DNA from: Oscillospiraceae bacterium
GTDB lineage: Bacteria > Bacillota > Clostridia > Oscillospirales > Ruminococcaceae
Direction: 5' to 3'
NCBI GenBank assembly: GCA_031253365.1
Contig: JAIRWE010000079.1
Span: 1-20,513 of the forward strand
DNA length: 20,513 bases
A program made the position numbers and the translations under genes. The notes under the pieces are model-generated. The model searched no databases. It saw nothing but the letters and a program-made list of their open reading frames with translations, and was not told the origin of the DNA. Positions 1-7,380 of the stretch are shown here, piece after piece. Every line of letters begins with the position of its first letter. Position 1 is the stretch's first letter.

Positions 1-732
1 ACCGTGAAAGGCGCGTCAACCGTGTCATACACCACGAAGGCGCTGGATTCCGGAACGACGTACTATTTCCGCGTAAGGGCGTACAAAACCGTGAGCGGCA
101 CGGATTACAACGGCGCGAACTCGGCGGTTAAGTCGAAAAAGACTTCGGGAAAAGCGGCGACCGCGAAAAAGGGCGATATAATCAAATTCGGCAAATATGA
201 CTGGCGCGTGCTGGACGTAAAAGACGGCAAAGCCTTAATCATCACCGACAAGGTCATAGGGGCAAGAAGCGATAACAGTGGAGTGTATGGGGGCGGCTGG
301 CATTGGGAAAACAGCATCTTACGCGAATATCTTAACGATGGATTCTATAACTCGTTCGGTAAAAAGGACAGGACACGAATAATAAAGACAAAAGTAAGCA
401 ACAAGGTCATCCCGTGGTACAACGAGTCGGACAGGAACGACACCGAAGATTATATCTTCCTGTTAAGCCTTGATGAAGTGGTGAAATACTTCGGCGACAG
501 CGGGCAGTTATTGAATGGCAATCCGAACAGCGAATTTGGTATAAGCGATGAATACAACAAGGCGAGGATTGCGTATACTCTTAACGGCTCGACATCCGAT
601 TGGTGGCTTCGGACAGGAGGTTACTATCATGGTGAAGCCGCCCACGTACAAGATGACGGCATTGTCGACACCTTAGGCTACTACTTGTTTGGCTACCACG
701 GCGTTCGCCCCGCGATGTGGATTACGCTGTAG
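1..732 (+). CDS. C-terminal part of a surface-type protein: fibronectin III tail plus DUF6273-like domain (5' end outside window)
   Basis: The reading frame is open from base 1, so the gene begins upstream of the window; the GTG at 4 is not a believable start because it lies inside a domain. The first ~45 residues look like the last strands of a fibronectin type III domain (TTYYFRVRAYKT, then a Lys/Ser-rich linker). From about residue 56 the sequence (GDIIKFGKYDWRVLDV) through the closing WWLRTGG and GVRPAMWITL matches the DUF6273-type domain, common as a C-terminal module of large secreted or surface proteins of Clostridia. The function of that domain is unknown to me. The protein ends directly after this domain. 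It is convergent with the nif-like operon and separated from it by the terminator hairpin, so it is an independent unit. The domain call is by pattern memory; the family is fairly sure, the role is not. Confidence 0.75.
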   Translation, partial: TVKGASTVSYTTKALDSGTTYYFRVRAYKTVSGTDYNGANSAVKSKKTSGKAATAKKGDIIKFGKYDWRVLDVKDGKALIITDKVIGARSDNSGVYGGGWHWENSILREYLNDGFYNSFGKKDRTRIIKTKVSNKVIPWYNESDRNDTEDYIFLLSLDEVVKYFGDSGQLLNGNPNSEFGISDEYNKARIAYTLNGSTSDWWLRTGGYYHGEAAHVQDDGIVDTLGYYLFGYHGVRPAMWITL

Positions 733-760
733 GGAGAAGGAATTGGATTTCGTTTTCGGA

Positions 761-803
761 AAAAAACGCGCCGAAGCGGCTTTAAGACACTTAAAGCCGC
801 TTC
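761..803 (-). terminator. Intrinsic terminator of the nif-like operon
   Basis: A perfect 14-bp inverted repeat (arms 773-786 and 790-803, loop of 3 bases) is followed, reading the minus strand, by GGCGCG and a run of seven T (plus-strand AAAAAAA around 761-767). This is a textbook intrinsic terminator. The stem contains the TAA stop of the nifB-like gene (791-793), so the last codons and the terminator share sequence. On the plus strand no T-run follows the stem, so it should mainly stop minus-strand transcription. Confidence 0.85.
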
Positions 804-1642
804 CGCGAGTAAATTCTTTCGCCGTAATCCTCTTCCCCGGGTATGCCCACAGCATCGGCGCGGCAATGCCCGCAGCAACGGAAAACCTCGATGTATTCCT
901 CGGCGACGCGGCGCGCCGAATCGATTTGCGCGCAGTTCGGAACGGGGAAGGCTTCAAACTCCCGCGCGGGTATGAGGGGAATAATGTTGTACAGCCGCGC
1001 GCCCGCCTCTTTCGCGGCGCGGGCTATCGAAGCGATGTGTTCCCCGTTGATTTCGGGAACCAAAACGGTGTTTACCTTGACCGTAACGCCTTTTTCCGAG
1101 GCGAGCCGTATTCCCTCAAGCTGATTTTCGACCAGCAGCTTCGCTCCGTATTCTCCCGCGTACCGCTTCCCTCGGTACAGTATCCCCGAACACAGCCGCG
1201 ACAGGATTTCGGGGGATATGCCGTTTACGGTTACGGTCAGCGCGTCAACCCCGATTTGAGCCAATTCGCTTGCTTTTTCCGGCAACAAAAGCCCGTTTGT
1301 ACTCATACATTTGAGCAAGTGCGGAAATTTTTCCCCTACAAGGCGAAAGGTTTCAATCGCGTGCGGCGTCGCCAACGCGTCGCCGGGTCCGGCGATTCCG
1401 ACGACGGTTATTTCCGGGGACAGCTCCAGCGCGCGTTCCACGACGTTCACCGCTTCCCCGGGCGTGATGATTTCCGCCGCCGCGCCGGGGCGTTGCCGCG
1501 CGGAGTCGCTCCCTCGGCTGCAAAAACGGCAGAAAATGTTACATCCCGGGCTGACCGGCAGATGAACGCGCCCTTTATTGGGTTTTGTCCCGACTGAAAA
1601 ACAGGGATGCAGTTGTGTCAGGGTTATAAAATCAACGGACAA
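791..1642 (-). CDS. NifB-like radical SAM protein (short form, no NifX domain)
   Basis: NifB builds the carbide-containing 8Fe core (NifB-co, L-cluster) of nitrogenase-type cofactors from two 4Fe-4S units using SAM. This 283-residue protein starts with the NifB signature HPCF (Cys14), then the radical-SAM triad CNIFCRFC (Cys34, Cys38, Cys41), RPG at 51-53, a Cys112-containing CMSTNG, KVNTVLVPEIN near 189, and the NifB-typical C-terminal CCGHCRADAVG (Cys256, Cys257, Cys260). It stops there, like archaeal and other short NifBs, with no NifX-like extension. Where NifB normally has a fourth cysteine shortly after the triad (KYDC), this protein has Ser (GSDS), and the ESRP motif reads RQRP. The start codon is TTG at 1642, preceded by GGAAAGGCGG; no ATG lies near the conserved N-terminus. 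It is the last gene of the operon, 42 bases after the nifH-like gene. The family call is secure; that it makes NifB-co is inference. Confidence 0.88.
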   Translation of the reverse strand: MSVDFITLTQLHPCFSVGTKPNKGRVHLPVSPGCNIFCRFCSRGSDSARQRPGAAAEIITPGEAVNVVERALELSPEITVVGIAGPGDALATPHAIETFRLVGEKFPHLLKCMSTNGLLLPEKASELAQIGVDALTVTVNGISPEILSRLCSGILYRGKRYAGEYGAKLLVENQLEGIRLASEKGVTVKVNTVLVPEINGEHIASIARAAKEAGARLYNIIPLIPAREFEAFPVPNCAQIDSARRVAEEYIEVFRCCGHCRADAVGIPGEEDYGERIYSRKRL

Positions 1643-1684
1643 ATTAACCGCCGCCTTTCCAAAGATTTCACGGTCGCGTCGGCG

Positions 1685-2560
1685 TCATATACTTTGCGCC
1701 TCGTCGGTAACGGCGCCGGTTTCAATGGCGATGAGCTGGTTCGCCCAGTTCGCCGCCCATTTTCGCAGTTCGGAAACTTCGAGGGGGGAGGGCGTCGCGG
1801 AAACTTCGTGTTCCGCTATGCGTTGCGCCAACTGTGTGTATACCGCCGCCTGTTCGGAGTCGGGAGCCGCCTCGACAGTCGTTTTGCCTTGAAGCTCGCT
1901 TTGCGTTACCGTCACCGAACGCGGCACATATTGCATAATTTTCGTTTCGGTCTTTTCCGCGAAGTCGTCAACGATATGCTTGGCGTAGGGTTGATTTATG
2001 GAATTGGCGATAATCCCACCCAACAGGGCGCCGCCCGAACGGGAATATTTCGCGATGCCCTTGAAAAGGTTGTTCGCGGCGTAAATTGCCATAAAGTCGG
2101 CTGAGGAAACCGTAAAAACGTGTTCCGCTATGCCTTCGCGGATGGGCACGGCGAACCCGCCGCACACAACGTCGCCCAACACGTCGTAAATTACGTAGTC
2201 CAAATCCAGCTTCTCAAACGCCTTTTGCTGTTTGAAAAGCTCCACCGCCGTGATTATGCCGCGCCCCGCGCAACCCACCCCGGGGGAAGGTCCTCCGGCT
2301 TCGACGCAGTAAATACCGTTGTAACCCTCAAAAATCACGTCCGTCACCTTTACGTTCGTTTTTTCCCGCAGGGTGTCCAGTACCGTGGGGATATATTTGC
2401 CGCCGCGAAGGGTATTGGTCGAATCGCTTTTGGGGTCGCAGCCGAATTGCATTACCTTGAAGCCCAGTTTTGAAAGGGCGGCGGAAATGTTGGAAGTCGT
2501 GGTGGACTTTCCTATGCCGCCCTTACCGTAAATCGCTATCTGTTTGATTTTTTTTGACAT
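1685..2560 (-). CDS. NifH-like ATP-dependent 4Fe-4S reductase
   Basis: This is the electron-donor protein of a nitrogenase-like enzyme: a homodimer holding one 4Fe-4S cluster that passes electrons to the D/K-like partner on ATP hydrolysis. The 291-residue length is typical. Seen in order: the P-loop GKGGIGKST (12-20), CDPKSDST (41-48), the cluster ligand Cys97 in GCAGRG with Arg100 (the residue ADP-ribosylated in some NifH), switch II DVLGD (126-130), and the second ligand Cys133 in VVCGGFA. The motifs fit the NifH/BchL/CfbC/MarH family as a whole and do not by themselves separate its members. The neighbouring nifD/nifK/nifB-like genes and sulfur genes point to a Mar-type or unassigned group rather than the chlorophyll or F430 enzymes. 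The ATG start at 2560 has GGAAGG about 12 bases upstream. It lies 39 bases after the short methyltransferase-fold gene in the same operon. Confidence 0.9.
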   Translation of the reverse strand: MSKKIKQIAIYGKGGIGKSTTTSNISAALSKLGFKVMQFGCDPKSDSTNTLRGGKYIPTVLDTLREKTNVKVTDVIFEGYNGIYCVEAGGPSPGVGCAGRGIITAVELFKQQKAFEKLDLDYVIYDVLGDVVCGGFAVPIREGIAEHVFTVSSADFMAIYAANNLFKGIAKYSRSGGALLGGIIANSINQPYAKHIVDDFAEKTETKIMQYVPRSVTVTQSELQGKTTVEAAPDSEQAAVYTQLAQRIAEHEVSATPSPLEVSELRKWAANWANQLIAIETGAVTDEAQSI

Positions 2561-2599
2561 GGTTGCTTAATTCCTTCCGTGCGTAAATTTCGAGTTCGC

Positions 2600-3337
2600 T
2601 TAAAAAATTACCTTGTATAAATTCTCGGAATACCTTGTGTGCGGACACTGACCGCCGAGAATAACGATGGAATCGGATTGTCGCGCGGTTTGAAGCAGGC
2701 TTCGCTGATACGAGCGGTCGCTTGCCCTTTGCGCCTTTGTCGGAAACGGTTCAAAACTTTGCGGGCACAAGTGTATTACACCGTGTAAACCGCTTTGAGT
2801 TAACATCACCAAAAGTCCGCGTTGGTATTCGGCGGCGAACGACGTAAACCGCGCTTGCCCCAACAAATTCCTTTGCGCGTGATAATCGGAAAGCGAGATA
2901 ACCAAAGCCCCGTTTTCGAGAGCGGCGGCAACGTATCCGAAAATCTCCCGCGTGAGCGTTTCCAGCGCGTCGCGGACAAAGCGGGGGTGTTTAATTAACC
3001 AGGCGGGGAGTTTCGGCGGGGACAATTCCGCCAGCAACGTGTAGGGAGCGACGACGTTCAGCCGGATGTTTTCGTGTTTCGACGCTTTTTTTATGTGGTC
3101 AAGCTGCTTCAAAACCAATGGACGCGACAGCAGCGGCGGGATGCTCAACGGTTCTTCCGGCGTCTTTATGAGCGGCTCTGCGTCAATAAATCCGGAAGCG
3201 GTTTCGGTTATCCGCGCCCCGTAAGCGCGGGATAAGGTGAACGAGCGTTCCGACAAAACGGTGAACAAACCGTCCGTTTCATAAGTCAACTCGTTATGGT
3301 TGACACAAAATCGGTTTTCGTCTGAACGGCTTTTCAT
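2600..3337 (-). CDS. Short, divergent URO-D/MtaA-fold protein, probable cobalamin-linked methyltransferase or partner
   Basis: This 245-residue protein resembles the later two-thirds of the uroporphyrinogen-decarboxylase-fold methyltransferases (MtaA/MtbA/CmuA). The pattern is APYTLLAEL (~97-105), an acidic strand end ENGALVISLSD (~141-151), then H189-L-C191 and a final Cys231 in GGQCPHT. Those last residues correspond in order to the His-x-Cys...Cys zinc site that activates thiols in MtaA-type enzymes. It is about 100 residues shorter than its two relatives in this cluster, and the stretch between the zinc ligands is about half as long. The N-terminus does not look like the usual family start. 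Its ATG overlaps the stop of the upstream ATPase gene by 4 bases (ATGA), which suggests translational coupling. It could be an active small methyltransferase, an accessory subunit, or a protein handling a thiol or metal. I would not assign a substrate. Confidence 0.6.
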   Translation of the reverse strand: MKSRSDENRFCVNHNELTYETDGLFTVLSERSFTLSRAYGARITETASGFIDAEPLIKTPEEPLSIPPLLSRPLVLKQLDHIKKASKHENIRLNVVAPYTLLAELSPPKLPAWLIKHPRFVRDALETLTREIFGYVAAALENGALVISLSDYHAQRNLLGQARFTSFAAEYQRGLLVMLTQSGLHGVIHLCPQSFEPFPTKAQRASDRSYQRSLLQTARQSDSIVILGGQCPHTRYSENLYKVIF

Positions 3338-4998
3338 GCGTTTCCGAAACCCAACGACGCGATGAATACTTTTTCAAAATCGGGACTGTCCGCCAATTCG
3401 ATTTTTTCGATTTTACCCGCTAATTCCTTCATTTCATCGCGAAATTCGCTGTTCAGCGAAAAAGCGACGGCTCCCGCCTGCGACGTGTTGCCGGCAAACC
3501 TGACTTTTCCGAGAAACGAGCGCGGCAACATTCCGAGGTTGACTAAGCTGTCTTCCCGCAGATGATAGCCGAACGAACCCGCGATAATCACTTCGTCAAC
3601 CTGCTCTTCGCCAATCCCCAATCTTTCGAGGAGGAGGGTTATTCCGGCGCGTATCGCCCCCTTCGCGAGTTGTACCTGTCGGATGTCCTTTTGAGTGAGG
3701 AACACCTCTTCGGTGATGAAAAACGCGCATTTCCCGTCGCGCTCGCGCAGGGCGGTTTCCGTTTCCCCGCCGGTTTTCGTTTTTTCGGGCTTTGCGTACC
3801 GCCCGCTTTCGTCCATTATTCCCGTTCGCGCCAATTCGCTTGTAATATCCAAAAGACCGCTGCCGCATATACCCGACGCTTTAACGTCGCCGACGGTCTT
3901 GAAAGAAATTTTGCCTTTTTCGTCTATCGTAAACTGTTCGACGGCTCCGGGAGCGGCGCGCATACCGCATGAGATGTTCATTCCCTCGAAGGCGGGACCG
4001 GCGGCGGTAGACGTCGCGGCAAGGTGACCGTTCCGCGCGAGAACCATTTCCCCGTTTGTTCCGACGTCAATGAAAAGCGTGACGCCGGGTTTTTTGTGCA
4101 GTTGAGAGGCTAAAATCCCGGAAACTATATCCGCTCCGACAAAGGCGGAAACAACAGGCGGGAGATAAACCTTCCCGAACGGGGAAACACCGAGCGCGTC
4201 GGCAGAAATGTACCCCCCGGCGTCAATGTCGCAATTATACGGATATTTGCCCAAAGGGGCGGGGTCAATCGAAGCCGCCAAATGAAGCATGGTCGTATTG
4301 CCGCTGTAAACGATTTCGTAGATGCTTTCCGGACGGATTTTTGCCGCTTTTGTCAGATTGTCGCGAAGCGTGAAAAACGCCGAAAGGAACGCCCCGTAAA
4401 GTGTTTGAAGCCCGTTTTCCTCCTCGGTGGCGAAATGAATACGCGTTAAGACATCCTGCGCGTAGACGCTTTGCGGATTTAGCATACTTTCCGAAGCCGC
4501 GACGGTTCCCGTCGGCAGATGAATCAGTTCCGCCACGATGGTAGTCGTACCTATATCCGCGGCTATCGCGTATACCTCATCGTCCGGAAGGTCGTCGGTT
4601 CCGAGTAATGTTCCGCCGCCGTACACATTCGCGCCGAATTTTGAGATATACGGTTTCAGCGCGTAATCGAAAGTTTCGCCTTCCGACAAAATGCGCAGTG
4701 TGCGGTTTTCGTCGCTCTTGTCCTTATGAAGGACGTCTATATTCCCGAAAACCGACGTTTGGCAGGCAAGCAACCAACCCGACGCGGCGTCATTTTTGTC
4801 AAGGCGGTGATTTTCACCGATTTTAACAAGGGAAAGCTGTTCGGGGAACGCGAGCTTGACGCGGCATTTTCCGCACACGCCGACGGCGTTGCAGGGTGCC
4901 TCAATTTCAACGCCCGCCAACCGCGCCGCTTCAAGTATGGTCGCGCCGTCGGATATATTTATTTTTCGGGATTGATTTACGAAATGTACGGAAGCCAT
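3334..4998 (-). CDS. Corrinoid-protein reductive activator (RACo/RamA-like ASKHA ATPase with N-terminal 2Fe-2S domain, DUF4445)
   Basis: Corrinoid methyltransferase systems occasionally oxidise to inactive Co(II); this family re-reduces the cobalt to Co(I) at the cost of ATP. The N-terminal ~85 residues are a plant-type 2Fe-2S ferredoxin domain with Cys36, Cys42, Cys45 and Cys79 (CNAVGVCGKC...LLAC). After a linker, the ASKHA ATPase part begins at AADIGTTTIVAEL (~147) and has NPQSVYAQDVLTRI (~176) and a second phosphate-binding motif DVGTNGEM (~316). The length of 554 residues and the domain order match RACo of acetogens rather than RamA of methanogens, which carries C-terminal 4Fe-4S clusters. 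The start is ATG at 4998 with GAGG upstream, 12 bases after methyltransferase 1. Its presence implies that the corrinoid protein at 10981-11625 is used catalytically. Confidence 0.9.
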   Translation of the reverse strand: MASVHFVNQSRKINISDGATILEAARLAGVEIEAPCNAVGVCGKCRVKLAFPEQLSLVKIGENHRLDKNDAASGWLLACQTSVFGNIDVLHKDKSDENRTLRILSEGETFDYALKPYISKFGANVYGGGTLLGTDDLPDDEVYAIAADIGTTTIVAELIHLPTGTVAASESMLNPQSVYAQDVLTRIHFATEEENGLQTLYGAFLSAFFTLRDNLTKAAKIRPESIYEIVYSGNTTMLHLAASIDPAPLGKYPYNCDIDAGGYISADALGVSPFGKVYLPPVVSAFVGADIVSGILASQLHKKPGVTLFIDVGTNGEMVLARNGHLAATSTAAGPAFEGMNISCGMRAAPGAVEQFTIDEKGKISFKTVGDVKASGICGSGLLDITSELARTGIMDESGRYAKPEKTKTGGETETALRERDGKCAFFITEEVFLTQKDIRQVQLAKGAIRAGITLLLERLGIGEEQVDEVIIAGSFGYHLREDSLVNLGMLPRSFLGKVRFAGNTSQAGAVAFSLNSEFRDEMKELAGKIEKIELADSPDFEKVFIASLGFGNA

Positions 4999-5010
4999 TA
5001 TAAGACCTCG

Positions 5011-6030
5011 CTATGTTACCGCGCCGGTGAGCGTTTGAATGTTTTTCAGCGGGGTTGACGTGCTTAAACCGCACGCCGGGGCGATAATGTCAATGCCCTG
5101 TTCCACGAGCCGCCGCGCGTTTTTGGAAATCGCCTCTCCGTTGTCGGACTCGAGCATATACGTGCTGACATTACCCATTACCGTAACGCCGCCCAACTCC
5201 TCTTTCAGCTTTTGCAGGTTGACCATCGCGTCCGTGCTGAGCGCGTCGGCGCGAAGTTTCGCGAGGCAGGGTTTCACCATGTTGACGTCGCCGCATATAT
5301 GCGCTATAACCGGAACGCCGAGCGCGTGAACGGCGTCGGTAAGTTTATTGAGATACGGTACCGCAAACTCGTCGAAAAAACGCGGCCCCAAAATTTCCCC
5401 CGTCGCCGTGGGGTCGGCTATGGAGATAACGCAAGCCCCGTTGTCCGCCAAAAGCGCGGCGTATTCGATTAGCTGCCAGGTTACGTAATCCGCCGCCCTG
5501 TGAGCGGCTTCCTTACTTTTTCGGAGCTGTTTGAGGAAAGTCATGGGACTGACCAATGAAGCCGCCGCGCTAATCGGTCCCGTTACGCTGCCTATCACGG
5601 GAATGTCCGGATATTTTTCCGAAAGATGGTATACGGACTGCGCCACCGTTCCCGCTCTTTCGCTTTTCGCGACGGTTCCCGGCGGGAGGAATTCCACGCT
5701 TTCCACATCGGGAAAGACTTCAAACGAGATTTTGGGTTCGCACTCCAACGTTCCGAAGTCCACGCGGCTGCCCAAAGCCTCGGCTTCCACGGTCATGCAG
5801 AACGGCACGCCGATATTCTCGAAACCCGTCAACCGATGTACGTCGGCGGCAAGGGCGCTCATAAGACGACTGTCACTGTGGGCGGCGGGTAGCGTATGCC
5901 CTGTTTCGGTCATAACGTCCACAATCGCGGAATTCATCATACCGCCCGGACAAATAACGGGGGGGCGTTCGGTTTTGCGTTTGTTCAGCGTTCTCAGCAA
6001 ACGCTCCTTCGGTGAAAAAACATCGCTCAA
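5011..6030 (-). CDS. MtaA/CmuA-type corrinoid methyltransferase 1 (URO-D fold)
   Basis: These enzymes move a methyl group between a corrinoid protein and a thiol or another substrate, using a zinc site. The 339-residue sequence carries the fold's markers: PPVICPGG at 23-30, SVTGPISAA (~148-156), NGACVISIADPTATGEILGP (~197-216) and the zinc triad His244-x-Cys246 (AHICGD) plus Cys320 (APACGLS). The CxPL-like ending (CGLSTSTPL) is typical of MtaA-type proteins. The arginines and aspartate expected of true heme-pathway HemE were not recognised, and no other heme gene is nearby. The start is TTG at 6030, in frame with MSDVF, with GAGG 8 bases upstream; the nearby ATGs are out of frame. It follows the nifK-like gene by 15 bases. 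Whether it demethylates a substrate or delivers the methyl to an acceptor is not decidable here. Confidence 0.85.
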   Translation of the reverse strand: MSDVFSPKERLLRTLNKRKTERPPVICPGGMMNSAIVDVMTETGHTLPAAHSDSRLMSALAADVHRLTGFENIGVPFCMTVEAEALGSRVDFGTLECEPKISFEVFPDVESVEFLPPGTVAKSERAGTVAQSVYHLSEKYPDIPVIGSVTGPISAAASLVSPMTFLKQLRKSKEAAHRAADYVTWQLIEYAALLADNGACVISIADPTATGEILGPRFFDEFAVPYLNKLTDAVHALGVPVIAHICGDVNMVKPCLAKLRADALSTDAMVNLQKLKEELGGVTVMGNVSTYMLESDNGEAISKNARRLVEQGIDIIAPACGLSTSTPLKNIQTLTGAVT

Positions 6031-6045
6031 AACATATACCTCGAA

Positions 6046-7380
6046 TTATCTCGCGGCGACAGCGGCGCTGAGCAAATCCTCAATAAGCGTCAATCCGCCC
6101 TCAAAGCCGATATACCCGCGATTCAGTATCGCGCGGTTTGAAACGGGAAAGCTGACCGAAAGGTGAGGGACGCCCATTTTCAGGGCTGTGGCGCGGTCGA
6201 GAGAACTGCCGATTACCATGGCGGGAGAGAGGGTTTCGGCGTATTTGTCGGATTCCTGTTTGGGATAAAGCTCGTTTATATAGCGTATGGCTTCGCTCGC
6301 GTTGGTGTCAAACACGACTCTCGGCCCGTTGAGCGGAGGCGGAGATTTCAGCTTATCAATAATACGTTCCCTCTGCTCGTCGTCAAGCACATCGGTGAAT
6401 TGCGTCATCACGGGAATCCAGCCGAGGTCGTCGAGTAAAAAGCGAGTAATGGCGACCGCGTAGTTTACGTCCGCGATTATGACGGCGTACCTTTGCAGGT
6501 CCGCGTCGTTATAAGCGTCCGCGAACAGTTCCAGACAGCGATAGAATTTCTCGTTTTCCGCCGCGATAACCGCGTCGACATCCGTTTCCAGATTCAGCGC
6601 CTTTGAAACCGCTTTCAGCAAGTCGGCGACGGCGGTCGGTCCGACGGGAAGCGTCGCGGTTATATAGGGTATTCCGTGAACCTCCTCATAAGCCTTGGCG
6701 GTGTCAATACCGTAGATGTCCGAAAGCACTATGTTCAGTTCGGCTTCGGAAGAATTTTTCAAGCCGTCAAGGGAATCTTCATCCGTGAAGAAGGTGTTGA
6801 CGCAAAGCCCTATTTTTTCCAAGATGCGGCGGACGCCTTTCAGGTTGCCGCGCCAGAAAACGTCCATATACGGCACAATCCCCAGAATGTTGACGCTCCT
6901 TTTTTTCTTTTCCGCCGATTTTTTGACGTATTGATTTATAATCGCGGTGAGAACGATGTCGTAGCCAAGGTAGGAATTGCCTTTGAAGCCGCCGGTATTC
7001 GCCGCGACTATATCCGCTTTTGATGAGAATTCAGCGGCGACGGCGCGTATGTCGTCGCCGATTATTTCCGTGACGCAACCCGTGATAATCACGTACAGAC
7101 GCCCGTCCATAATTTCGAGCGTATTCTTCATTTGTTCGGTCAGGCGGTCCGTGCCGCCGAAAACGACGTCTTTTTCCCCGACGTTGGAACTGGGAACGGT
7201 AAGCCCGCCGCAATGCCCGCCGACCTGCAAGGCACAGCCTCCGTTTTGCGCCCAAGCAATGCTCCCGGCGCACCCGACCGCGCAGTGCATGACGGGAATG
7301 GTTTCGGGCAGCGCTTCCAGCGTGGAAAGCGCGCCGCCAAGCGAACAAAAACAGCGCGGACGCTCAATGTAATCGCTCAT
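6046..7380 (-). CDS. NifK-like nitrogenase component 1 subunit
   Basis: This is the second subunit of a nitrogenase-like catalytic heterotetramer. The 444-residue protein has the cysteines that would bridge a P-cluster-type centre. Cys12 (in PRCFC, with Cys10) and Cys37 (MHCAVGC) are 25 residues apart, as Cys70 and Cys95 are in NifK, and Cys102 in ITGCVTEIIGDD corresponds to NifK Cys153. The family signature KDVVFGGTDRL lies at ~70-80. The C-terminus ends in GYIGFEGGLTLIED, like NifK/N. It lacks the long N-terminal extension of true NifK. The start ATG overlaps the nifD-like stop by 4 bases (ATGA) and has GAGGAGGG just upstream, so both subunits should be made in equal amounts. Assignment to the D/K superfamily is secure; assignment within it (NifK, NifN, MarK or an unnamed group) is not. 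Confidence 0.88.
   Translation of the reverse strand: MSDYIERPRCFCSLGGALSTLEALPETIPVMHCAVGCAGSIAWAQNGGCALQVGGHCGGLTVPSSNVGEKDVVFGGTDRLTEQMKNTLEIMDGRLYVIITGCVTEIIGDDIRAVAAEFSSKADIVAANTGGFKGNSYLGYDIVLTAIINQYVKKSAEKKKRSVNILGIVPYMDVFWRGNLKGVRRILEKIGLCVNTFFTDEDSLDGLKNSSEAELNIVLSDIYGIDTAKAYEEVHGIPYITATLPVGPTAVADLLKAVSKALNLETDVDAVIAAENEKFYRCLELFADAYNDADLQRYAVIIADVNYAVAITRFLLDDLGWIPVMTQFTDVLDDEQRERIIDKLKSPPPLNGPRVVFDTNASEAIRYINELYPKQESDKYAETLSPAMVIGSSLDRATALKMGVPHLSVSFPVSNRAILNRGYIGFEGGLTLIEDLLSAAVAAR

Noticed and set aside
689..1597. 302-residue plus-strand open frame opposite the nifB-like gene
   Set aside because: It is an antisense shadow: basic, low-complexity composition, no family motif, no ribosome site, and it overlaps a gene with clear NifB motifs on the other strand.
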